A stretch of DNA of 64,000 bases from Candidatus Accumulibacter affinis (GTDB lineage Bacteria > Pseudomonadota > Gammaproteobacteria > Burkholderiales > Rhodocyclaceae): assembly GCA_016713625.1 (NCBI GenBank), contig JADJOT010000008.1:1-64000 (forward strand). The letters run 5' to 3'. How positions within the stretch are numbered: position 1 is the first letter of the stretch; every line of letters begins with the position of its first letter. Below the pieces are notes generated by a model that did not search any database, was not told the origin of the DNA, and saw only the letters and a program-made list of their open reading frames with translations. The position numbers and the translations under genes are program-made. This document shows positions 29,233 to 37,626 of the stretch, piece after piece.

Positions 29233-30281
29233 TGGTTGATGCGCTGCAAGGATTCTTGCAAGGCCTTTTTGGATCGGTGTTTCCGCTGGTCTGGGTGGTG
29301 CTCAAGATCGTTCTGATCATCGCGCCCTTGCTTCTCGCCGTTGCCTACCTCACCTTCTGGGAACGCAAGGTCATCGGCTGGATGCAGGTGCGGATCGGAC
29401 CCAACCGCGTCGGTCCGTGGGGCCTGATCCAGCCAATCGCCGATGGCCTCAAGCTGCTGCTCAAGGAAGTCGTGATTCCTACCGGGTCCGACAAGAGCGT
29501 CTTTCTGCTCGCTCCGATGTTTGCCTTCGCACCGGCGCTGGCTGCCTGGGCAGTCATTCCATTCAACGACACCCTGGTGCTGGCGAACGTTAACGCGAGC
29601 CTGCTCTACATCATGTCGATCACCTCGATCGGCGTCTATGGGATCATCCTCTCGGGCTGGGCGTCGAATTCGAAGTACGCTTTCCTCGGCGGCATGCGCT
29701 CGGCCGCCCAGATGATCTCCTACGAAGTGTCCATGGGTCTGGCGCTGGTGGTCGTGCTGATGGTTTCGAACAGCCTCAACCTCGGCGACATCGTTGGCGG
29801 TCAGGGTCGGGGCTATTTTGCCGACAAGGGGCTGGGATTCCTGTCGTGGAACTGGCTGCCGCTGTTGCCGATGTTCGTCGTTTATCTGGTGTCCATCGTC
29901 GCCGAAACCAACCGTGCGCCATTCGACCTGGCGGAAGGCGAATCCGAGATCGTCGGCTTCCACTGTGAATATTCGGGAATGGCCTTTGCGGTCTTCTTCC
30001 TGGCCGAATACGCCAACATGATCCTGGTATCGACGCTGACCTCGATCCTGTTTCTCGGCGGCTGGCTGTCGCCGGTCGGCTTCCTGCCGGATGGCATTCT
30101 GTGGTTGTTCCTGAAAATCTCGGCCGTGTTGTTCGTCTTCCTCTGGATTCGTGCCACCTTCCCGCGCTATCGCTACGACCAGATCATGCGCCTGGGCTGG
30201 AAGGTATTCATCCCGCTGTGTCTGATATGGCTGGTCGTCGTCGGCGCCTGGATGATGTCGCCGTTGAACATCTGGAAGTGA
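29229..30281 (+). CDS. nuoH: NADH-quinone oxidoreductase subunit H
   Basis: 350 residues, eight or more membrane helices, the subunit that links the quinone site to the proton pumps. Conserved ERKVIGWMQVRIGPNRVGP and the acidic loop ETNRAPFDLAEGESEIVGF are intact. Two adjacent ATGs (29229 and 29232) are possible starts; the first overlaps the nuoG stop. Confidence 0.97.
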   Translation: MMVDALQGFLQGLFGSVFPLVWVVLKIVLIIAPLLLAVAYLTFWERKVIGWMQVRIGPNRVGPWGLIQPIADGLKLLLKEVVIPTGSDKSVFLLAPMFAFAPALAAWAVIPFNDTLVLANVNASLLYIMSITSIGVYGIILSGWASNSKYAFLGGMRSAAQMISYEVSMGLALVVVLMVSNSLNLGDIVGGQGRGYFADKGLGFLSWNWLPLLPMFVVYLVSIVAETNRAPFDLAEGESEIVGFHCEYSGMAFAVFFLAEYANMILVSTLTSILFLGGWLSPVGFLPDGILWLFLKISAVLFVFLWIRATFPRYRYDQIMRLGWKVFIPLCLIWLVVVGAWMMSPLNIWK

Positions 30282-30291
30282 GAGGCTAGCC

Positions 30292-30780
30292 ATGGGTTCG
30301 ATGAAGGAAATTTTCAACAGCCTCCTGCTCAAGGAGTTGTTGAAAGGGCTGTCAGTGACCGGGCGATACATGTTTGCCCGCAAGATTACCGTCCAGTACC
30401 CCGAAGAGAAGACACCGCAGAGCTTCCGTTTCCGCGGTTTGCATGCCTTGCGACGCTACCCGAACGGCGAGGAAAGGTGTATCGCCTGCAAGCTGTGCGA
30501 AGCGGTCTGCCCGGCGCTGGCCATCACCATCGAGTCGGAGCAGCGTGACGATGGCTCGCGGCGCACCACGCGCTACGACATTGACTTGACGAAGTGCATT
30601 TTCTGCGGCTTCTGCGAAGAGGCCTGCCCGGTCGATGCCATCGTTGAGACGCGGATCTACGAGTACCACGGCGAAACGCGTGGCGACCTTTACTACACCA
30701 AGCCGATGTTGCTGGCGAATGGTGATCGTTACGAAGAACAGATCGCGGCAGACCGCGAGCTCGATTCGAAATACCGCTGA
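30292..30780 (+). CDS. nuoI: NADH-quinone oxidoreductase subunit I
   Basis: 162 residues carrying two [4Fe-4S] clusters (N6a and N6b) in CIACKLCEAVCP and CIFCGFCEEACP. It passes electrons between NuoG and NuoB. Amphipathic N-terminus (FNSLLLKELLKGL) anchors it to the membrane arm. Complete. Confidence 0.97.
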   Translation: MGSMKEIFNSLLLKELLKGLSVTGRYMFARKITVQYPEEKTPQSFRFRGLHALRRYPNGEERCIACKLCEAVCPALAITIESEQRDDGSRRTTRYDIDLTKCIFCGFCEEACPVDAIVETRIYEYHGETRGDLYYTKPMLLANGDRYEEQIAADRELDSKYR

Positions 30781-30792
30781 CAGGCCATCGCG

Positions 30793-31395
30793 ATGGAATT
30801 CAAGACCTTCGTTTTCTATTTTCTCTCGGTGATTCTGGTGTTTGCCGGCTTGCGCGTGATCACCGCACGCAATCCGGTACATGCCGCGCTGTACCTTGTG
30901 CTGGCCTTCTTTACCGCGAGTGGCGTGTGGATGCTGTTGCAGGCAGAGTTTCTTGCCATTGCGCTGGTGCTCGTCTATGTCGGCGCGGTGATGGTCCTTT
31001 TCCTGTTTGTCGTGATGATGCTCGACATCAATGTCGACCGCATTCGTGAAGGATTCTGGAGTTATCTGCCACTCGGCGCGATCATTGGGCTGCTCATGGC
31101 TGCAGAAATGGGGCTGGTTCTGGGTGGTAATTACCTTGGGTTGTTCGAGAGCAGCGTCGCGCAGACCAGCGCAGACTTCAGCAATGTTCAAGCCGTTGGT
31201 CGCCTGATGTTCACCGAATACGTCTATCCGTTCGAGCTGGCGTCGGTCATCCTCCTCGTGGGAATTGTCGCTGCGGTTGCCCTGACGCAACGCGAGAAGC
31301 GGAAGAACAAGGCAGTCGATCCTTCGCAGCAGGTTTTCGTCAAAGCCAAGGATCGCTATCGCGTGCTGCAGATGCCCGCCGAGAAGCGCGACTGA
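30793..31395 (+). CDS. nuoJ: NADH-quinone oxidoreductase subunit J
   Basis: 200 residues, five membrane helices, including the YVGAVMVLFLFVVMML helix that carries a pi-bulge important for coupling. The C-terminal hydrophilic tail (QREKRKNKAVD onward) is somewhat long. It is followed by an 86-base gap before nuoK, the largest spacing inside the operon. Confidence 0.95.
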   Translation: MEFKTFVFYFLSVILVFAGLRVITARNPVHAALYLVLAFFTASGVWMLLQAEFLAIALVLVYVGAVMVLFLFVVMMLDINVDRIREGFWSYLPLGAIIGLLMAAEMGLVLGGNYLGLFESSVAQTSADFSNVQAVGRLMFTEYVYPFELASVILLVGIVAAVALTQREKRKNKAVDPSQQVFVKAKDRYRVLQMPAEKRD

Positions 31396-31481
31396 GCACG
31401 CCGGTAGAGCACCAAGACTGAGAATAACAGCGGGTGGTGGCGGATTGCCCCACCCCATGCAGAAGGAACCAGGGAGGCACC

Positions 31482-31787
31482 TTGCTTACACTGTCCCATT
31501 TTTTGATCCTGGGCGCGATCCTGTTCGCGATCAGCGTCGTCGGCATATTTCTCAACCGCAAAAACCTGATCATCATCCTGATGTCGATCGAGTTGATGCT
31601 GCTGGCGGTGAACCTGAATTTCATTGCCTTTTCTCACTACTTGCAGGATCTTGCCGGGCAGGTCTTTGTCTTCTTCATTCTGACCGTCGCCGCTGCCGAG
31701 TCGGCAATCGGGTTGGCGATTCTCGTGGTGCTGTTCCGCAACCTGAAGACCATCCATGTGGATGATCTGGACAGCTTGAAGGGTTGA
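31482..31787 (+). CDS. nuoK: NADH-quinone oxidoreductase subunit K (TTG start)
   Basis: 101 residues when started at TTG 31482, exactly the usual NuoK length, with AGGGAGG six bases before. It reads MLTLSHFLILGAILFAISV and has three membrane helices with the buried glutamates in SIELMLLAVN and AAAESAIGLA needed for proton transfer. The frame is open upstream to 31434 but that part is not NuoK-like. No ATG exists near the expected start. Confidence 0.93.
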   Translation: MLTLSHFLILGAILFAISVVGIFLNRKNLIIILMSIELMLLAVNLNFIAFSHYLQDLAGQVFVFFILTVAAAESAIGLAILVVLFRNLKTIHVDDLDSLKG

Positions 31788-31789
31788 AC

Positions 31790-33865
31790 ATGGAAATGCA
31801 AAAGCTCTACCTGCTGGTTCCGCTGGCCCCGCTGCTCGGCGCCGTCATCGCCGGCCTGTTCTGCCGCATCATTCCACGCTGGGTGGCGCATAGCGTGGCC
31901 ATCGCCGGCGTGGCGATTGCCTTCGTGGCTTCGTATGTGATCTTCAAGGACGTGATGGCCGGGAATACCTATAACGGGCCGGTGTACCAGTGGCTGACGT
32001 CCGGCGACTATCGTTTCGAGGTAGGTTTCCTGATTGATCAGCTGACCGTAACGATGATGCTGGTGGTCACCTTCGTGTCGCTGATGGTGCATATCTATAC
32101 CATCGGCTACATGCAGGACGACCCTGGCTACAATCGTTTCTTCAGTTATATCTCGCTGTTCACCTTCTCGATGTTGATGCTCGTGATGAGCAACAATTTC
32201 ATGCAGCTGTTCTTCGGCTGGGAAGCCGTCGGCCTGGTTTCCTATCTGCTGATCGGCTTCTGGTATACCCGGCCGACGGCAATCTTTGCCAACCTCAAGG
32301 CATTCCTGGTCAACCGGGTTGGCGACTTTGGGTTCATCCTCGGCATCGGCCTGGTCCTCGCCTATTTCGGGACCCTTGACTACGCCGCCGTCTTCGCCAA
32401 AGCGCCTGCCGTCGCTGCCCATACGACCATCGCGCTGTTTGGCGAGGGCAAGGGTGTCGAACTGATGACGGCCATCTGCATCCTGTTGTTCATCGGCGCC
32501 ATGGGCAAATCGGCACAGGTTCCCCTGCATGTGTGGCTGCCTGACTCGATGGAAGGTCCGACGCCAATCTCCGCACTGATCCACGCCGCCACGATGGTGA
32601 CGGCGGGAATCTTCATGGTTGCACGCATGTCACCGCTGTTCGAGCTGTCGGATACGGCGCTCTCCTTCGTCATCGTCATTGGGTCGATTACTGCGCTGTT
32701 CATGGGCTTCCTGGGCATCATCCAGAATGACATCAAACGCGTCGTCGCCTACTCGACGCTCTCGCAGCTGGGCTACATGACCGTCGCGCTGGGCGCCTCT
32801 GCCTACTCGGTTGCGATTTTCCACCTGATGACGCATGCCTTCTTCAAGGCGCTGCTGTTCCTTGCCGCCGGCTCGGTGATCATCGGTATGCACCATGACC
32901 AGGATATTCGCAACATGGGCGGCCTGCGCAAGTACATGCCGATCACCTGGATCACCTCGCTGATCGGTTCTCTGGCGCTGATCGGGACGCCGTTCTTCGC
33001 CGGCTTCTACTCCAAGGACTCGATCATCGAGGCGGTCGCACTGTCGCACATCCCGGGCGCCGGCTTTGCCTACTTTGCCGTAATGGCTGGCGTGTTCGTC
33101 ACTGCTTTCTATTCGTTCCGGATGTACTTCCTGGTCTTTCACGGTGAAGAGCGTTTCGGCAAGCACGTAGATCATGGCCATCATGCAGCGCACGCCAAAG
33201 CGGCTCACCCTTCGGAGTCCGGCGATCATGCCGAGCATGTCGAAGACGAGCCTGACGCCGACCATCACGGCCTCGCGCCCGGCCAGAAGCCACACGAGAC
33301 GCCATGGGTAGTGACGCTGCCGTTGATCCTTCTGGCGATCCCGTCGGTGATCATTGGCTACATTGCCATCGAGCCGATGCTCTTCGGCGACTACTTCGCG
33401 AGCGCGATCTACGTCAATTCCGAGGCGCACCCGGTGATGGAGGAGCTTGCTCACCACTTCCACGGAGCTTTGGCGATGGCTACGCACGCAGTCACCACCG
33501 CCGTTTTCTGGCTGGCCTTCCTGGGCGTCGCGCTGTCCTGGTTCCTGTACATGAAGCGCCCGGACATCCCGGCCGCGATCAAGGCCCGCTCAGGATTCCT
33601 GTATACGCTGCTGGACAACAAGTACTACTTCGACAAGTTCAACGACGTGTTTTTTGCCGGCGGCGCACGCCTGCTCGGCCGGGGCCTCTGGAAGGGCGGC
33701 GACGCTGGCCTGATCGACGGCATCATCGTCAACGGTTCTGTACACCTCGTAGGCTGGTTTGCGACCCTGGCTCGTCTGTTCCAGACGGGTCACATTTACC
33801 ACTACGCTTTTACGATGATTATCGGCGTGTTCGTCTTGATGACCCTGTGGGTCACGCGCGCCTGA
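31790..33865 (+). CDS. nuoL: NADH-quinone oxidoreductase subunit L
   Basis: 691 residues, antiporter-like proton pump at the distal end of the membrane arm with a long lateral helix near the C-terminus. Motifs FFGWEAVGLVSYLLIGFW and the lysine-bearing helix IGAMGKSAQVPLHVWLPDSM are present. A His/Asp-rich cytoplasmic loop (about residues 458-505) is prominent. ATG 31790 lies two bases after the nuoK stop. Confidence 0.97.
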   Translation: MEMQKLYLLVPLAPLLGAVIAGLFCRIIPRWVAHSVAIAGVAIAFVASYVIFKDVMAGNTYNGPVYQWLTSGDYRFEVGFLIDQLTVTMMLVVTFVSLMVHIYTIGYMQDDPGYNRFFSYISLFTFSMLMLVMSNNFMQLFFGWEAVGLVSYLLIGFWYTRPTAIFANLKAFLVNRVGDFGFILGIGLVLAYFGTLDYAAVFAKAPAVAAHTTIALFGEGKGVELMTAICILLFIGAMGKSAQVPLHVWLPDSMEGPTPISALIHAATMVTAGIFMVARMSPLFELSDTALSFVIVIGSITALFMGFLGIIQNDIKRVVAYSTLSQLGYMTVALGASAYSVAIFHLMTHAFFKALLFLAAGSVIIGMHHDQDIRNMGGLRKYMPITWITSLIGSLALIGTPFFAGFYSKDSIIEAVALSHIPGAGFAYFAVMAGVFVTAFYSFRMYFLVFHGEERFGKHVDHGHHAAHAKAAHPSESGDHAEHVEDEPDADHHGLAPGQKPHETPWVVTLPLILLAIPSVIIGYIAIEPMLFGDYFASAIYVNSEAHPVMEELAHHFHGALAMATHAVTTAVFWLAFLGVALSWFLYMKRPDIPAAIKARSGFLYTLLDNKYYFDKFNDVFFAGGARLLGRGLWKGGDAGLIDGIIVNGSVHLVGWFATLARLFQTGHIYHYAFTMIIGVFVLMTLWVTRA

Positions 33866-33888
33866 GCTAGAGAAAGACTGGGAACGAT

Positions 33889-35373
33889 ATGTCAGGCACG
33901 CCGCTTCTCTCTCTTGCCATCTGGGTTCCGATCCTCGCCGGCTTTGTTGTCCTGGCGACGGGCTCTGATCGCAATGCACCGCTGGCCCGGATGCTCTCGC
34001 TGATTGGTGCTGTTGCTGGCCTGTTGGTGACGATTCCGCTGTACACCGGTTTCGACATGCACACCCCGGCGATGCAGTTCGTCGAACTGAAGACCTGGAT
34101 TCCACGTTTCAACGTCAACTACCACCTGGGTGTTGACGGCATCTCGATGCTTTTCGTCATCCTCAACAGCTTCATTACGGTAACCGTCGTCCTTGCCGGC
34201 TGGCAGGTCATCGACCACAAGGTGGCCCAGTACAACGCCGGTTTCCTGATCATGTCCGGCCTGTTGAACGGTATTTTCTCGTCGCTCGACGGTCTCCTGT
34301 TCTACGTCTTTTTCGAGGCTTCGCTGATTCCGCTATACCTGATCATCGGCGTCTGGGGCGGCCCGCGACGCGTCTATGCAGCGTTCAAGTTCTTCCTCTT
34401 TACCCTGTTCGGTTCGCTGTTGTTCCTGCTCGCGCTGCTCTACCTGTTCATCGCCTCCGGCGGCAGCTTCTCGATTCTCGACTGGCACCAGCTGCCCATC
34501 GGCATGACCGCGCAGACCTGGCTGTTCCTCGCCTTCCTGGTCGCTTTTGCCGTCAAGGTACCGATGTGGCCGGTGCATACCTGGTTGCCCGACGCGCACG
34601 TGGAAGCACCGACCGGCGGATCGATCGTCCTGGCGGCGATAGCGCTGAAGCTCGGAGCCTATGGTTTTCTCCGCTTCTCGCTGCCGATTGCGCCGGATGC
34701 GTCGCATGCGCTCGCCGGCCTGGTCCTCGGACTGTCGCTGATCGCCATCATCTACATCGGATTCGTCGCCCTGGCTCAGGAGGACATGAAGAAACTGGTC
34801 GCCTATTCATCGATCGCGCACATGGGCTTCGTGACCCTGGGCTTCTTCCTGTTCAGCGCCCTGGGGGTCGAAGGCGCGCTGGTGCAGATGATCTCGCACG
34901 GTTTTGTTTCCGGTGCGATGTTCTTCGCGATCGGTGTCATGTATGACCGGGCTCACTCGCGTCAGATCGCCGATTACGGCGGGGTGGTCAACACCATGCC
35001 CAAATTTGCCGCCTTTTTCATGCTCTTCGCGATGGCCAACGCCGGCTTGCCGGCGACCTCGGGCTTTGTTGGCGAGTTCATGGTCATCCTCGCTGCGGTC
35101 GATCACAACTTCTGGGTGGCTTTCGCGGCGGCCTCGACGATGATCGTCGGCGCTGCCTATACCCTGTGGATGTACAAGCGAGTGGTGTTTGGTGCAGTGG
35201 CCAATCACCACGTGGCTGAACTCACCGACATCAACGCGCGCGAGTTCCTGATTTTCGTCCTGTTTGCCGCTGGTGCGCTGGGCATGGGTCTCTATCCGCA
35301 GCCCTTCACTGAAGTCATGCACAGCTCGGTCAATGAGTTGTTGCGTCACGTCGCCCTCAGCAAGATCCAATAA
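33889..35373 (+). CDS. nuoM: NADH-quinone oxidoreductase subunit M
   Basis: 494 residues, about 14 membrane helices, antiporter-like pump. The conserved Glu/Lys pair lies in FFEASLIPLYLIIGVWGG and VKVPMWPVHTWLPDAHVEAP. Complete and normal in length. nuoN follows after a 12-base gap. Confidence 0.97.
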   Translation: MSGTPLLSLAIWVPILAGFVVLATGSDRNAPLARMLSLIGAVAGLLVTIPLYTGFDMHTPAMQFVELKTWIPRFNVNYHLGVDGISMLFVILNSFITVTVVLAGWQVIDHKVAQYNAGFLIMSGLLNGIFSSLDGLLFYVFFEASLIPLYLIIGVWGGPRRVYAAFKFFLFTLFGSLLFLLALLYLFIASGGSFSILDWHQLPIGMTAQTWLFLAFLVAFAVKVPMWPVHTWLPDAHVEAPTGGSIVLAAIALKLGAYGFLRFSLPIAPDASHALAGLVLGLSLIAIIYIGFVALAQEDMKKLVAYSSIAHMGFVTLGFFLFSALGVEGALVQMISHGFVSGAMFFAIGVMYDRAHSRQIADYGGVVNTMPKFAAFFMLFAMANAGLPATSGFVGEFMVILAAVDHNFWVAFAAASTMIVGAAYTLWMYKRVVFGAVANHHVAELTDINAREFLIFVLFAAGALGMGLYPQPFTEVMHSSVNELLRHVALSKIQ

Positions 35374-35385
35374 TTGGTAGCCGCT

Positions 35386-36873
35386 ATGACTCTTGCCGAC
35401 ATGCAGTTCCTGACGCCGGATCTCCGCCTCGCAACTGCGGAGATCTTCATCTTGCTGATGGCTTGCCTGATCCTGATGTTCGATCTCCTGGTCAAGGACA
35501 GGAAGCGCACAGCGACTTTCCTGGCCACCCAGTTGACCCTGGTTGGAGCGGCGGTGATCACCTTCGCGACCAGCTCAGGGGAGATCAGCTACACCTTCAG
35601 CAACATGTACGTCGGCGACCTGATGGGCGATCTGCTGAAGCTGCTCCTGTACCTGACGGTGATCGTGGTGCTGTTCTATTCGCGCGGCTACATCCTGGAG
35701 CGGGAGCAGATGGCCAGGGGCGAGTACTACGCGCTGGCTCTGTTTGCCACCCTGGGAATGATGGTGATGATTTCGGCGAATAATCTGGTCACCATCTATA
35801 TCGGTCTGGAATTGCTCTCGCTCTCTCTCTACGCGATGGTGGCGATGAATCGTGATTCGATTCCGGCTACCGAGGCGGCGATGAAGTATTTTGTCCTTGG
35901 CGCCCTCGCCTCTGGCCTGCTCCTCTATGGCATGTCGATGATCTACGGAGCGACCGGAACCTTGGAGATCACGGCCATTGCCGAGAGGCTTTATACGGGC
36001 CAGGTTGACCGCGGGATCCTGGTGTTTGGCCTGGTCTTCCTGGTCTCGGGACTGGCCTTCAAGCTCGGTGTCGTACCCTTCCACATGTGGATTCCCGACG
36101 TCTATCACGGCGCGCCGACGGCAGTCACCCTGTTCATTGCCACGGCGCCGAAGCTGGCGGCTTTCGCGATGGTCATCCGCCTGCTGGTCAATGGTCTGAT
36201 CGTCCTGGCCCAGGACTGGCAGACGATGTTGATCCTGCTCTCGGTGCTGTCGATGGCCATCGGCAACCTTGCTGCGATCGCCCAGACCAACCTGAAACGG
36301 ATGCTCGCCTATTCGGCGATCTCGCACATGGGCTTCATGCTGCTCGGGATGGTCACCGGGGTGATTGGTGGCGACGCGCGCTTTGCGCTCAACGCCTATA
36401 GTTCGTCGATGTTCTATGTCATCACCTATGTGCTGACCAGTGCCGGGACCTTCGGCATGATTCTGCTGCTGGCCCACGCCGGTTTCGAAGCGGATGAGAT
36501 CGACGACTTCAAGGGTCTCAACAAGCGCAGCCCCTGGTTTGCCGGCATGATGATGATGATGATGTTCTCGATGGCGGGGGTGCCGTTCTTTGTCGGCTTC
36601 TTTGCCAAGTTCTCGGTGCTGCAGGCAGTGGTTGCTGCCGGTTACCTGTGGTTGGCCATCGTCGCCGTCTTTTTCTCGCTGATTGGTTGCTTCTATTACC
36701 TGCGCGTAGTCAAGATCATGTACTTTGATCAGCCGCTCAATAACGCGCCAATCGTGGCACCGATGGACGTGAAACTGCTGATGTCGGCAAACGGCCTGGC
36801 GGTCGCCCTGCTCGGGATCTTCCCACAGGCGCTGATGTCGGTCTGTGCCTTCGCGCTTCTCCGTTCGCTCTGA
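35386..36873 (+). CDS. nuoN: NADH-quinone oxidoreductase subunit N
   Basis: 495 residues from ATG 35386 (MTLADMQFLTPDLRLATAE). Third antiporter-like pump; conserved YIGLELLSLSLYAMVAMNR and FKLGVVPFHMWIPDVYHGAP. An in-frame TTG at 35374 is a less likely start. It is the last nuo gene, and a terminator follows 21 bases after its stop. Confidence 0.96.
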   Translation: MTLADMQFLTPDLRLATAEIFILLMACLILMFDLLVKDRKRTATFLATQLTLVGAAVITFATSSGEISYTFSNMYVGDLMGDLLKLLLYLTVIVVLFYSRGYILEREQMARGEYYALALFATLGMMVMISANNLVTIYIGLELLSLSLYAMVAMNRDSIPATEAAMKYFVLGALASGLLLYGMSMIYGATGTLEITAIAERLYTGQVDRGILVFGLVFLVSGLAFKLGVVPFHMWIPDVYHGAPTAVTLFIATAPKLAAFAMVIRLLVNGLIVLAQDWQTMLILLSVLSMAIGNLAAIAQTNLKRMLAYSAISHMGFMLLGMVTGVIGGDARFALNAYSSSMFYVITYVLTSAGTFGMILLLAHAGFEADEIDDFKGLNKRSPWFAGMMMMMMFSMAGVPFFVGFFAKFSVLQAVVAAGYLWLAIVAVFFSLIGCFYYLRVVKIMYFDQPLNNAPIVAPMDVKLLMSANGLAVALLGIFPQALMSVCAFALLRSL

Positions 36874-36893
36874 CCGTTTGACAAGTCGTCTGC

Positions 36894-36918
36894 AACGCCC
36901 CGCCAGCCGGGGCGTTTT
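36894..36918 (+). terminator. Rho-independent terminator of the nuo operon
   Basis: AACGCCCCG pairs perfectly with CGGGGCGTT around a 5-base loop, followed by TTCTTT. It separates nuoN from the NUDIX gene, whose ribosome-binding site begins only a few bases later, so some readthrough is possible. Confidence 0.8.
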
Positions 36919-36934
36919 CTTTGGGAGTTCGGAG

Positions 36935-37495
36935 ATGGAAAAGGATTATCCACACCTGCATGAGGAACCGCTGGAGAGCACCCAGATTTTCCGTGGCAAG
37001 CTGCTGGACCTGCGTCGGGATCGCGTGTTGCTGCCGGATGGCAGAGAGTGCTTGCGTGAGTACGTGCGACATCAGGGCGCGGCGGCGGTCATTGCCCAGC
37101 TCGACGATGGGCAGCTGCTCTTCGTTCGCCAGTACCGCTATCCGCTGGCGCGCTCCTTTCTCGAACTGCCAGCCGGCAAGATCGATCCGGGTGAAGGGAA
37201 TCTGGAGACGGCCAGTCGCGAATTGCTCGAAGAGACTGGCTATAGCGCGACGGAATGGCGCCACCTCGGTGTGATGCATCCGTGTGTCGGTTATTCGGAT
37301 GAGCGGATCGAGATCTTTCTTGCCCGTGGTCTGCATCGTGAAGCAGACCCGAATCCCGACAGCAGCGAGTTCCTCGATGTGCTCAGCCTGCCGCTTGGTG
37401 AGGCGCTGGCAGCTATCCGCGACGGCACCATCACCGATGCGAAAACGATTACCGGGCTGTTGTGGGCGGAGAAGGTGCTCGTTGCCGGCTGGTGA
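36935..37495 (+). CDS. NUDIX hydrolase, ADP-ribose pyrophosphatase type
   Basis: 186 residues. The Nudix box is complete: G-KIDPG-E-GNLETAS-RELLEE-TG at about residues 85-108. The preceding REYVRHQGAAAVIA and QYRYPLARSFLELPAGK are typical of ADP-sugar pyrophosphatases (NudF/ADPRase group), which cleave ADP-ribose and similar nucleotides with Mg2+. It directly follows the nuo terminator, an arrangement seen in other betaproteobacteria. Substrate is inferred from family only. Confidence 0.85.
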   Translation: MEKDYPHLHEEPLESTQIFRGKLLDLRRDRVLLPDGRECLREYVRHQGAAAVIAQLDDGQLLFVRQYRYPLARSFLELPAGKIDPGEGNLETASRELLEETGYSATEWRHLGVMHPCVGYSDERIEIFLARGLHREADPNPDSSEFLDVLSLPLGEALAAIRDGTITDAKTITGLLWAEKVLVAGW

Positions 37496-37626
37496 TGCGC
37501 GCTTCCGGATGGCCTCTGGTTGGGCCAGCGACGTCGCCGCATTGCTCGCTGTGCGCATGGACGGCGTCAGGGAAATATCCGAGAATTCTTCTCTCGCGAC
37601 CGTTACCACGGTGAATCGGAGATGCC

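Noticed and set aside
33160..33310. His/Asp-rich stretch in NuoL as a new metal site
   Set aside because: Such loops are common between helices of betaproteobacterial NuoL; not a separate feature.
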